NCBI RefSeq assembly: GCF_050864855.1
Contig: NZ_JBOZWW010000052.1
Coordinates: forward strand, 1 to 34,348
DNA length: 34,348 bases
Direction: 5' to 3'
Origin: Cardinium hertigii_C
GTDB lineage: Bacteria > Bacteroidota > Bacteroidia > Cytophagales > Amoebophilaceae
Made by a program: the position numbers and the translations under genes
Shown: one piece after another, positions 15,377 through 23,670 of the stretch
How positions within the stretch are numbered: position 1 is the first letter of the stretch
How the letters are laid out: each line of letters opens with the position of its first letter
The notes under the pieces: generated by a model
Databases searched by the model: none
The model's input: only the letters and a program-made list of their open reading frames with translations
Told to the model about the DNA's origin: nothing

Positions 15377-15745
15377 GATAGATATAATGACACTATACTT
15401 CATAGTGCAATAAGAAATGGTCATAAAGAAGTTGTTAAAATGATATTAAGTGATATTAATTCTATTGCTATTATCAATCTAAAAAATGCATCTGAATTGA
15501 CTCCACTTATGTTAGCATCATCCCTAGGTCATACAGAAATAATCCATGCATTAGTATCAGTTCAAGGGATTAAAAGTGATCTAAGAAATGACGATAGAAA
15601 AACAGCTCATTCTATCGCCTTTGAAAAAATCCTTAAATTTGAAGCTATAGAAAAACAGCGGAGTCTATTGCCTGTAGAGCAAAAAAAGCTAAATGAATAT
15701 AGGAAATGCGCGAGCATTTTGGCTGGATTGATGCCATATCAATAG
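15377..15745 (+). pseudogene. Ankyrin-repeat protein, C-terminal part after the in-frame stop
   Basis: Same frame as the upstream CDS, separated only by TAA 15374-15376. The sequence goes on with degenerate ankyrin units: DRYNDTILHSAIRNGHKEVV, then ASELTPLMLASSLGHTEIIH, then a closing helix-rich segment ending LAGLMPYQ. An internal ATG at 15440 could start a 101-aa product, but it lies in mid-repeat. Possible readings are a nonsense mutation, a sequencing error or stop readthrough. Sequence after the stop is still well preserved, so the mutation would be recent. Its stop codon is at the edge of an inverted-repeat element. Confidence 0.75.
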
Positions 15746-15934
15746 AAAAAGTTTTGTCGGATTTGTTTTTTTATTTTCAGCATTCTAGTATAAAAGACCT
15801 CCTTTATACTTTTTTATGGAAATAACCTGCAAACATTATACATTGATGGTAAAAAGTGTTTTAAAGATTATACTTAGCATCTAATCCTAGATATATATCT
15901 AAATGCAAAAAAACAAATGCGACAAAACTTTTTC
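15745..15934. repeat. 190-bp element bounded by 28-bp inverted repeats (MITE-like)
   Basis: The left arm 15745-15772 (begins GAAAAAGTTTTGTCG) and the right arm 15907-15934 (ends CGACAAAACTTTTTC after reading to the plus strand) are reverse complements with one mismatch in 28. The spacer of 134 bp has no ORF. The left arm starts at the last base of the ankyrin stop codon. A related half-site, AACAAACGCGATAAAAC, occurs at 16255-16271. The structure fits a non-autonomous transposon or a large transcript hairpin; no transposase of matching ends is in view. Confidence 0.65.
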
Positions 15935-15996
15935 ATACTACACAAAGGATTTTTACTACATATTTTTGCTTTAAACTATTTTGTGCATGGGCCGAC

Positions 15997-16113
15997 TTAG
16001 TCAGCCTTGAAATACCATATAATTATTTATTAATCAGTATTAAAGTTTTTAAACCCATATTGATTCATAACCAGTTTTTAGGTTTTTTTGTATAAACACC
16101 TTAAAAAATAAGG
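15997..16113 (+). mobile_element. Solo left end (relic) of the flanking IS family
   Basis: These 117 bases align without gaps to 34128-34244, the left end of the IS at the right edge of the window. Roughly four-fifths are identical by eye, including TATAATTATTT, TTAATCAG, AACCAGTTTT and the terminal repeat TTAGTC. Homology stops exactly where the transposase start codon would be. The bases just before (15989-15997, GGGCCGACT) mirror the right-end repeat. The remaining sequence to 16296 is AT-rich and shows no gene. Confidence 0.65.
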
Positions 16114-16296
16114 GAAAACAGCATTGCATGTAGACCAATAACAAAATTACTTCCGATAATAGATAAAATCCTTTAAAATAGGTAAATCATCTTGGAGTAA
16201 TAGAAAACATGACCACTAAGCTTTACAGGAAAGAAGTAATTTAATTTTATTTAAAACAAACGCGATAAAACCAAATCAACCATAGATACGCCAAAA

Positions 16297-17736
16297 TCAG
16301 CCCGGTTGGGATAGCCCATACTGTTTACCAACCATTAACATATAATCAAATGCTTCTTCATATCTATTTTTAATGGTACCTTCTAATATGGCCTCCTTCA
16401 CTGCTTTCTTAATAAGGCCTACCTGAGGGGATGGTTTTAAGCCAAATGTTTGGATAATAATTTGACCCGTAATAACAGGTTGAAAATTTCTAATTTTATC
16501 ACGCGCTTCGACTTCCCAAACCCGCTGCTGCACCCTATCAAAGTTGGCCAAATATTGTTGCACTTTGGCCTCGTTTTTAGAAGTTATATCAGCTCTACAC
16601 AACAAAAACAAATCTTCTAAATCATCGCCAACTTCATACAAAAGACGCCGTATCGCTCCATCTGTGACTTCCTTAGCCAAGGCTATAGGACGTAAATGCA
16701 ACCTAACCAATTTTTGTACATAACCCAATACTTCTTTGGTGATAGGGAAGCGCATTCTTTTAAAAAGCTTAGGCAACATTTTGGCGCCTTGTTCCTCATG
16801 GCCATGAAAAGAAAAACCATGTATGGGATCAAATCTTTTAGTCAATGGCTTGGCGATATCATGCAAAACAGCTGCCCAACGAAGCCATAATTTATCAGAA
16901 TGATGGGCTAGATTATCTAAAACTTCAAGGGTATGGAAAAAATTGTCTTTATGAGAATGGCATCCAATCTGTTCTTTCCCTGCAAGGTCGTGTAATTCTG
17001 GTAGTACAAGGGATAATAGATTTGCATCAAATAAAAGTTTGAAGCCATAAGAAGGCCGATCGGTCATGATTATTTTATGGAGCTCTTCTGAGATACGCTC
17101 CTGCGCTACAATACCCAATCGATCCCGAACAGCTGTTATGGCGACCCATGTTTCTGGTACGATCGTAAAATGGAGCTGCGTCGACAAGCGTATGGCACGC
17201 ATGATCCGCAATGGGTCATCTGAAAAGGTTTGATAGGGATTACAAGGCGTTCTAATCAAACCATCCATCAAATCGCTCTGGCCGTTGAATGGATCTACCA
17301 ACGCTCCATAGTCTCTATTGTTTAAAGAAACCGCCATTGCATTAATGGTAAAATCTCGACGCATTTGATCATCAGCGAGTGTGCCTGTTGATACGCTTGG
17401 ATGACGAGAGGTCAGCACATAGGATTCTTTTCTGGCGCTTATAAACTCTAGTCCCCACTCATCCCATTGCAACATCGCAGTACCAAAACGCTTAAAAAAG
17501 GTAACTGGAACACCTTTGTATTGTGCTACCGCTTGTGCAAGGAGCATACTATTGCCTACACAGACAATATCAATATCTTTGGCAACACGGCCTAAAAACA
17601 AATCGCGTACAAATCCTCCTACTACATAAGTTTCTAATGACAAGGCATCAGCAATCTCCCCAATTTGACGCAAGATTGGATGATCGGCAATTCCATCCAA
17701 GGGAACGATAGACTTTTTAATTTTTACACTATCCAA
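16297..17736 (-). CDS. CCA-adding tRNA nucleotidyltransferase with HD domain
   Basis: A 479-aa class II nucleotidyltransferase. The head domain carries ETYVVGGFVRDLFLGR (residues 36-50) and the metal-binding DxD in KDIDIVCVG (D54, D56), followed by RRDFTINAMAVSL and the neck motif DPLRIMRAIRLSTQL. An HD domain follows (FFHTLEVLDNLAHHSDKLWL; LHDIAKP). It adds CCA to tRNA 3' ends, needed here because the tRNA-Lys gene lacks CCA. A poly(A) polymerase of the same fold is the alternative, but the HD arrangement and length fit the Bacteroidota CCA enzyme. The start is a TTG: an in-frame stop lies just upstream, and no ATG precedes the conserved head domain. Confidence 0.9.
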   Translation of the reverse strand: MDSVKIKKSIVPLDGIADHPILRQIGEIADALSLETYVVGGFVRDLFLGRVAKDIDIVCVGNSMLLAQAVAQYKGVPVTFFKRFGTAMLQWDEWGLEFISARKESYVLTSRHPSVSTGTLADDQMRRDFTINAMAVSLNNRDYGALVDPFNGQSDLMDGLIRTPCNPYQTFSDDPLRIMRAIRLSTQLHFTIVPETWVAITAVRDRLGIVAQERISEELHKIIMTDRPSYGFKLLFDANLLSLVLPELHDLAGKEQIGCHSHKDNFFHTLEVLDNLAHHSDKLWLRWAAVLHDIAKPLTKRFDPIHGFSFHGHEEQGAKMLPKLFKRMRFPITKEVLGYVQKLVRLHLRPIALAKEVTDGAIRRLLYEVGDDLEDLFLLCRADITSKNEAKVQQYLANFDRVQQRVWEVEARDKIRNFQPVITGQIIIQTFGLKPSPQVGLIKKAVKEAILEGTIKNRYEEAFDYMLMVGKQYGLSQPG

Positions 17737-17776
17737 TATTTTATTTTTTTAATGATCTCTTTTATGCTATACCTAG

Positions 17777-19108
17777 CTAAGCAGCAGGAGAACATGATTT
17801 GGGGTTTTCGATACACACTGCTTCTTTGTGCTCGTAAAAAGTAGCTTCTATAGACTCCACTACTTTTTGTATAACTTCATTGTTATTGAGCTCCGAAATG
17901 CCTTGTTTTACTGGAATACCTACTTTATTCCCATGACAGGCACCATATACTGTTATACGCTTAAAATTTGATTTAGTCCATCCTTTTGCATGTTGTGTAT
18001 CAACGGGAAGCAACATATCATGCTCAAAATTTTCATTGCCACTAATCAAACGTGCATAGGTAGCATTCAGGGTATGCAACTCTTTAGAGTCAATTGAGGG
18101 AAACGAATCAAAAAGCTTGGAAAAATCGTTTAAAATACCTGCGATAGCGGTAATAGGAATATCAATCTCTTGAAGACCTAAAGCAACATAATCACGTATA
18201 AAACCACTATCTGGTTGTAATGCAGCAGCGCCCGGGCATATTTTTTTGATAAAATATGTGACTGTTGCGCTGTACAAACTAGGCCATTTTTGGGCTAATC
18301 CGGGCATAAACTTAAAAAAATATTTGATTACATCCTTGCCATAATTTTTTTCTACTCTATCTAAAGTAGGTTCTATTTTTTTAAATTCTTGCTGAAAGTG
18401 GTTGATGTTTTTGATGTGGTGCATTACGGGGGCGCCTTTCCATGGTGTACCTATAGTAATTAAATGATTAATATTAATACCTTCTTGCTTTAAACGAGAG
18501 CGATATTCTTTAACTAGGGCAAATCCCCGCAATCCTCCTTGACTATGGCCAACAATTACGATATGCGTGCCGGGAAGCATTTTTTTTATTTCTTCATATA
18601 CTGCTTCAGCTTGGACTTTGATGCAAAGTGAGGTAGTAGGCGAGTCAAAAGAATCTAGCACCCCTTTTTTATTAGAATCTTTATTCAAACTGGCTGAGGC
18701 TAGTATAGTAGCATGTGGAAATTTTTCTTTTAAAACTGCCTGCATTTTAGCAAAATCATAAGACAGTCTATGCAATCCATGCAACAATACAATAGCTTGT
18801 TTGTGCTCCTCTACTTTAGGGAGTCGCTTGAATTGCTTTATTTTGTTTGGATATGGATTAAGATTATCTGACAAATACAACGCTACTGTATCAGTATTTT
18901 TTAGTTTATAGGCTGCTGGCATAAGATCAGTTTTTCCCAATGAAGCTTTTGAAGCCAATAGTGTTTGGGGATTAAGTGGTACTTTACCTTTTTCATGCTT
19001 GCGTACACAATTTTTACTGCTACAACCAATACCTAAGGCTAGAGAAACCATCAAACTAGATCGACCAATCGAAATAAGGGCCTTATGAATCCCTATGATA
19101 TAGCGCAT
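17777..19108 (-). CDS. Lipase-like alpha/beta hydrolase, predicted lipoprotein
   Basis: 443 residues. The N-terminal signal ends in LALGIGC with Cys29 as probable lipidation site, so it should sit on the envelope. The alpha/beta-hydrolase core begins near residue 104 (AIVLLHGLHRLSYDF, with the oxyanion HG). It carries the nucleophile elbow IVIVGHSQGGLRGF (Ser189) and a strand-plus-loop INHLITIGTPWKGAPV, as in triacylglycerol/PGAP1-type lipases. A candidate catalytic His is in YGACHGNKVG; the Asp is uncertain. A large insertion between GTPWKGAP and the C-terminal part (helical, aromatic) may be a lid. Substrate is unknown; host lipids or an envelope ester are the likeliest. Convergent neighbours are absent; it reads toward the CCA gene, 40 bp away. 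Confidence 0.82.
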   Translation of the reverse strand: MRYIIGIHKALISIGRSSLMVSLALGIGCSSKNCVRKHEKGKVPLNPQTLLASKASLGKTDLMPAAYKLKNTDTVALYLSDNLNPYPNKIKQFKRLPKVEEHKQAIVLLHGLHRLSYDFAKMQAVLKEKFPHATILASASLNKDSNKKGVLDSFDSPTTSLCIKVQAEAVYEEIKKMLPGTHIVIVGHSQGGLRGFALVKEYRSRLKQEGININHLITIGTPWKGAPVMHHIKNINHFQQEFKKIEPTLDRVEKNYGKDVIKYFFKFMPGLAQKWPSLYSATVTYFIKKICPGAAALQPDSGFIRDYVALGLQEIDIPITAIAGILNDFSKLFDSFPSIDSKELHTLNATYARLISGNENFEHDMLLPVDTQHAKGWTKSNFKRITVYGACHGNKVGIPVKQGISELNNNEVIQKVVESIEATFYEHKEAVCIENPKSCSPAA

Positions 19109-19358
19109 ACTGGTAAATTTCTATAAAAACAGTGGCAAAAATGGTTTAATTATTTCTCTAGTAATTAAATATAGCACTTTTGATCTATTTTAAAAAGATG
19201 GGGGCCGATTAGGATGGGATGCACAACCCCTTGTTTGCCCTTTATCTAACTATTTATTAAATTGGCCTACCCATCTAGCAACGCACAAACGTAATCCCTA
19301 TGGAAGATTTAAACCACGAAGGCACACTTGCTTAGATTGCATCTAATATAAAAGTAAA

Positions 19359-21632
19359 ATGGTCATCACAACGAAACCAGCTATAGAAGCATCCTATCTT
19401 TCTGGACTTAATCAGATGCAAAAAAGAGCAGTTACCCATACCGAAGGCCCCTCCATTGTGGTAGCAGGTGCTGGCTCAGGTAAAACCAAAGTATTAACGG
19501 CCAGAATAGCCCATCTCCTTAAAGAAAACAAAGCAGCAGCTGATCAAATTCTTGCTTTAACCTTTACCAACAAAGCGGCTTCTGAAATGCGTGACCGGAT
19601 CACCCAGGTAGTGGGCAATGCAACCAAAGCGATATGGTTGGGAACCTTTCATAGTGTATTTATGAAACTATTGCGATATGAAGCCAATAGTTTGGGGTAT
19701 CCTTCCAATTTTAGTATTTACGATACAGACGACAGTAAGTCACTTATCAGACAAATTATTAAAGGAATAGACCTTGATGAAAAGGTGTATAAACCAAGTG
19801 TGATACTTGGACGTATTTCCCATGCCAAAAACAGATTGATTACTCCAAAGGACTACGCTGCAGACCCAACCTATCAAAAAGAGGATGCCTATATGCGTAT
19901 GCCTAGATTCAGTGAAATTTTTATAAAATATACCCATTACTGCTTACAAGCGGGTGCAATGGACTTTGATGATCTATTGGTACAGACACATAAGTTGCTA
20001 TATGATTATCCTGGATTAAGTGAAAAGTACCAACAAAAATTTCGCTATATATTTATTGATGAGTTTCAAGATACCAACTTGGTTCAATACCGTATTGCTA
20101 AACAACTAGCAGCCTGCCACCAAAATATTTGCGTAGTCGGAGATGATGCACAAAGTATTTATGCATTTAGAGGTGCCGATATTCAAAACATCTTGCATTT
20201 TGCCCATGACTATCCCCATCATCAAATGATCAAACTGGAACAAAATTACCGTTCTACCCAACATATTGTCGATGCAGCCAACCGTATCATTAGCTACAAT
20301 GAAACACAATTAAAGAAAAAAGTTTGGACAGCCAATCCCATGGGTGCCCCCATTGAGGTGCTCAGGACTATATCGGATATGGAAGAAAGTCGGTTGATTG
20401 CAGATAATATTTTAGCAGAACAATTGAACCACCAACTGTTTTATCGCGATTTTGCCATCTTGTATCGTACCAATAATCAATCTCGGAATTTTGAGGAAGC
20501 ATTGCGAAAAAAAAATATTCCTTACCGCATCATAGGAGGCCTTTCGTTTTATCAACGCAAAGAAGTAAAGGATCTTTTAGCCTATTTGCGTTTGGTAGTA
20601 AACCATAATGATACGGAAGCCTTTAGAAGGATTATTAACCTGCCTAGAAGGGGAATAGGCCCCACTACTATTCATAAGATTTTTTCTATTGCAGCTGAAA
20701 AAATGGTTCCGCTCTGGACTATACTGGGTAATATACATGACTTTTTAAGTGGTGCTACTGCAGCCGCTGTAGCCCGTTTTGTAACATTGATTGATACCGC
20801 TACCTTAAAGCTAGAAAAAGAAAATGCATATGCTATCGCAGACTATATGGCCCAAGCATCTGGTTTACTCAAGGAACTACATGAAGACAAAACAGTAGAG
20901 GGATTAACCCGCTATGAACACATCCAAGAACTGTTAAATAGCATCAAACAGTTTGTAGACCACTCTGACCACCACGATCCAACTTTAGGGAGTTTTTTAC
21001 AAGAAATAGCATTGATTACTAGTGCAGATAAAGAAAACTCAAATGAAGATTCCATTACACTAATGACGATTCACGCAGCGAAAGGACTAGAATTCAAATA
21101 CGTATATCTGGTAGGCATGGAAGAAGAGCTTTTTCCTTCTTCTATGATGTTGGGCAGCAAAGCAGACTTAGAAGAAGAAAGGCGTCTTTTTTATGTAGCC
21201 GTTACCCGTGCCCAACTAAAGTTAACCCTATCTTATGCGTTAAGCAGATATCGATTTGGTAAATTAGCCAATGTTCAGCCCAGTCGTTTTTTAAAAGAGA
21301 TGGGTTGGGTGGACCATACGGAAACTAAAGCTATGGCCAAAAGCATAGCGACTGATCCGCTCCGTACTGGTAAGCCTATGGCTGCCCAAAAGCAGTCAAA
21401 CAAACCGATCCGCACCATTGGTTCCATAGTGGTACCTGCTACACCTTCTAGTACGGATCCTACTGCTATACAGGTTGGTCATACGGTCAAACATCTTCAT
21501 TTTGGTGTAGGAAAAGTGTTGCAGTTGGTAGAATCTTCAACCATGCGTAAAGCTGTTATTCTTTTTCATAAATTCGGAGAAAAGACCTTATTATTAAATT
21601 ATGCAAAACTAGAAATACTGCCTTCCACGTAG
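19359..21632 (+). CDS. pcrA: UvrD/PcrA-type superfamily 1 DNA helicase
   Basis: A 757-aa helicase of normal length. Motifs in order: Q motif region GLNQMQKRAV; Walker A AGAGSGKT (Lys42); AFTNKAA-like LTFTNKAASEM (motif Ia); Walker B FIDEFQDTN (Asp234-Glu235); motif III VGDDAQSIYAFRGA; motif IV QNYRST; motif V TIHAAKGLEFKYVYLVGMEE (about residue 570); motif VI VAVTRAQ. It unwinds DNA 3'-5' in repair, mismatch repair and replication restart. The C-terminus (GHTVKHLHFGVGKVLQLVES) is the Tudor-like domain that ties PcrA to RNA polymerase. The start ATG is preceded by an A-rich leader. It heads a likely unit with DUF4290 and murA (gaps of about 40 bp). Confidence 0.95.
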   Translation: MVITTKPAIEASYLSGLNQMQKRAVTHTEGPSIVVAGAGSGKTKVLTARIAHLLKENKAAADQILALTFTNKAASEMRDRITQVVGNATKAIWLGTFHSVFMKLLRYEANSLGYPSNFSIYDTDDSKSLIRQIIKGIDLDEKVYKPSVILGRISHAKNRLITPKDYAADPTYQKEDAYMRMPRFSEIFIKYTHYCLQAGAMDFDDLLVQTHKLLYDYPGLSEKYQQKFRYIFIDEFQDTNLVQYRIAKQLAACHQNICVVGDDAQSIYAFRGADIQNILHFAHDYPHHQMIKLEQNYRSTQHIVDAANRIISYNETQLKKKVWTANPMGAPIEVLRTISDMEESRLIADNILAEQLNHQLFYRDFAILYRTNNQSRNFEEALRKKNIPYRIIGGLSFYQRKEVKDLLAYLRLVVNHNDTEAFRRIINLPRRGIGPTTIHKIFSIAAEKMVPLWTILGNIHDFLSGATAAAVARFVTLIDTATLKLEKENAYAIADYMAQASGLLKELHEDKTVEGLTRYEHIQELLNSIKQFVDHSDHHDPTLGSFLQEIALITSADKENSNEDSITLMTIHAAKGLEFKYVYLVGMEEELFPSSMMLGSKADLEEERRLFYVAVTRAQLKLTLSYALSRYRFGKLANVQPSRFLKEMGWVDHTETKAMAKSIATDPLRTGKPMAAQKQSNKPIRTIGSIVVPATPSSTDPTAIQVGHTVKHLHFGVGKVLQLVESSTMRKAVILFHKFGEKTLLLNYAKLEILPST

Positions 21633-21674
21633 AAGGTCTATTAAATATTATTTACTATAACCCAATAACCCATA

Positions 21675-22271
21675 ATGTACGACTATAATACAACGCGATC
21701 GCGTTTAATCCTTAAAGAGTATGGTAGAAACATCCAAAAGCTTATGGAACAAATTGCAGCGATTAAGGATAAAACGGTTCGCACGCAAAAGGCCCATAGT
21801 ATGGTAAAGCTGATGGAAGTAGTCAATCCTAATGCAGAATCTCTCGAAAAACGTTGGGGCGATCTTTTTATCTTGTCAGATTACAAGTTAGACATCGATA
21901 GCCCCAATCCCAAACCCATTAAGCGAGAAAGTAGTCAACTTCATTATGCACATATGCCCTTTGTCAAGCTAATCAGATGCAAATATTATGGGCGACATAT
22001 GGAAGCACTATTGAAAAAAATCACTACCTTGCCCACGCTTAAAGAACAGCAGCAAATGCTTATAGCAGTTGGAAAACTTATGCGCCGTTTTAGTAGTACA
22101 TGGAACAATGACTACATCAGTAATGAAAGAATGATGGAGGATATCAAACGGATGATACCAGATGGTACAATACTTGATGTAGAAATAATACGGACGCTAC
22201 CAGACGAAGGTGCAAACGGCCAAAAGTTTAGAAACAAATATCAGGTAAAAGCTAGTACAGCTAAAAAGTAA
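21675..22271 (+). CDS. DUF4290 family protein
   Basis: A 198-aa protein opening MYDYNTTRSRLILKEYGRNI with repeated helices (IQKLMEQIAAIKDK; MVKLMEVVNPNAESLEKRWG; MLIAVGKLMRRFSSTWNND). This is the DUF4290 family, found almost only in Bacteroidota and usually just upstream of murA, as here (38 bp gap). It is soluble and basic near the C-terminus. The function is not established. Retention beside murA in a reduced genome hints at a link to cell-wall synthesis or its coordination with replication, but that is inference. Confidence 0.88.
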   Translation: MYDYNTTRSRLILKEYGRNIQKLMEQIAAIKDKTVRTQKAHSMVKLMEVVNPNAESLEKRWGDLFILSDYKLDIDSPNPKPIKRESSQLHYAHMPFVKLIRCKYYGRHMEALLKKITTLPTLKEQQQMLIAVGKLMRRFSSTWNNDYISNERMMEDIKRMIPDGTILDVEIIRTLPDEGANGQKFRNKYQVKASTAKK

Positions 22272-22309
22272 CTAAGGCCCATATATAAACTGGTAGTAAA
22301 ATTAAAGCA

Positions 22310-23614
22310 ATGGGCAAATTTATTATCCATGGAGGACGCCGATTGTCTGGCACCATCCAGCCACAAGGGTCAAAAAATGAAGCACTGCAGGTGATATGTG
22401 CCACCTTACTGACCGATCAAGTTGTGACGGTATACAATATTCCGAATATTACAGATGTACAACATCTGATGAAGCTACTAGCCCTGCTAGGGGTTAAAAT
22501 TAGCCGATTGGATGATGGAGGGCATCAATTTTGTGCAATGGATCTTGATAAAGAGGTGATGTGTACCAGAGTATTTCGACAAACGTACACTAAAGTAAGG
22601 GGCTCTATTATGTTACTGGCCCCGCTTTTAATCCGTTTTAAGCAAGTAGCCATAGCAAAACCTGGAGGAGACCGAATTGGACGCAGAGGGCTACATGCCC
22701 ATTTTGAAGGACTTGAACCATTAGGTGTTGCTTTTTACTACGATGGTGCGCAAGCAACTTGGGAAGCAAAATGTGATGCGTTGAAGGGTGCTGATGTACT
22801 AATGCCAGAACCATCGGTAACAGCCACGGCGAATGTGATTATGGCTGCCAGCATGGCCAAAGGCAAAACCATTATTTATCCTGCCGCTTGCGAGCCTCAT
22901 ATACAGCAACTTTGCCATATGCTGGTAGCGATGGGTGCACGGATTACAGGTATTGGCTCTAATCTATTAACCATAGAGGGTGTAGAAAGACTCGGGGCCA
23001 CTACCCATACCATTTTACCAGATCTATTGGAAATTGGTAGCTTTATTGGATTGGCTGCAGCTACCCAATCAGCACTAACGATTACAGATGTGCCTATGCA
23101 GTTTTTTGGACCCGTTTGGTATTGTTTTAAACAGTTGGGTATTGTGGTAGAAACAGAAGACAATAGATTGCATATTCCATTGCAGCCTTGTCATGCCATT
23201 AAAAGAGATATGAATGGGAATCTGGTAACGCTCTATGATGCCATTTGGCCAGGCATACCTGCCGATTTAATAAGTATTGCGGTTGTAGCTGCAGTACATG
23301 CACAAGGTCATATTTTAATCCACCAGAAAATGTTTGAAAGCAGGCTCTTTTTTGTAGACCACTTGATTGAAATGGGTGCTCGACTAGTTTTATGCGATCC
23401 ACACAGGGTCCATATAGTAGGCTTAGGCCCACACCATAGGCTACAGGGTACCCATATGAGTTCAAGTGACATTAGAGCTGGCATCGCTTTATTAATTGCT
23501 GCACTAGCAGCAGAAGGCACAAGCACTATTGAAAATATTGGACAAATTGATCGAGGATATGAATGCATTGACCAACGCCTTAATAGCCTAGGCGCATCTA
23601 TTGAAAGGATATAA
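22310..23614 (+). CDS. murA: UDP-N-acetylglucosamine 1-carboxyvinyltransferase, Asp-type active site
   Basis: A 434-aa MurA/EPSP-synthase-fold enzyme catalysing the first committed step of peptidoglycan synthesis (enolpyruvyl transfer from PEP to UDP-GlcNAc). Lys22-Asn23 in PQGSKNEALQ are the conserved active-site pair. The C-terminal block SSDIRAGIALLIAALAAEGT fits the family. The loop residue that is Cys115 in E. coli is Asp121 here (KPGGDRIGRRGLHAH). This change is known in Chlamydia, Mycobacterium and Borrelia, where it removes the fosfomycin target, and Asp forms also occur in other Bacteroidota. Together with the M23 peptidase downstream it suggests the organism still makes some peptidoglycan. 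Confidence 0.96.
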   Translation: MGKFIIHGGRRLSGTIQPQGSKNEALQVICATLLTDQVVTVYNIPNITDVQHLMKLLALLGVKISRLDDGGHQFCAMDLDKEVMCTRVFRQTYTKVRGSIMLLAPLLIRFKQVAIAKPGGDRIGRRGLHAHFEGLEPLGVAFYYDGAQATWEAKCDALKGADVLMPEPSVTATANVIMAASMAKGKTIIYPAACEPHIQQLCHMLVAMGARITGIGSNLLTIEGVERLGATTHTILPDLLEIGSFIGLAAATQSALTITDVPMQFFGPVWYCFKQLGIVVETEDNRLHIPLQPCHAIKRDMNGNLVTLYDAIWPGIPADLISIAVVAAVHAQGHILIHQKMFESRLFFVDHLIEMGARLVLCDPHRVHIVGLGPHHRLQGTHMSSSDIRAGIALLIAALAAEGTSTIENIGQIDRGYECIDQRLNSLGASIERI

Positions 23615-23670
23615 TCCAAATCTTCCGCCCATCCCTTCAGCCATTTTAACCCCATACAATAGACGGATGC

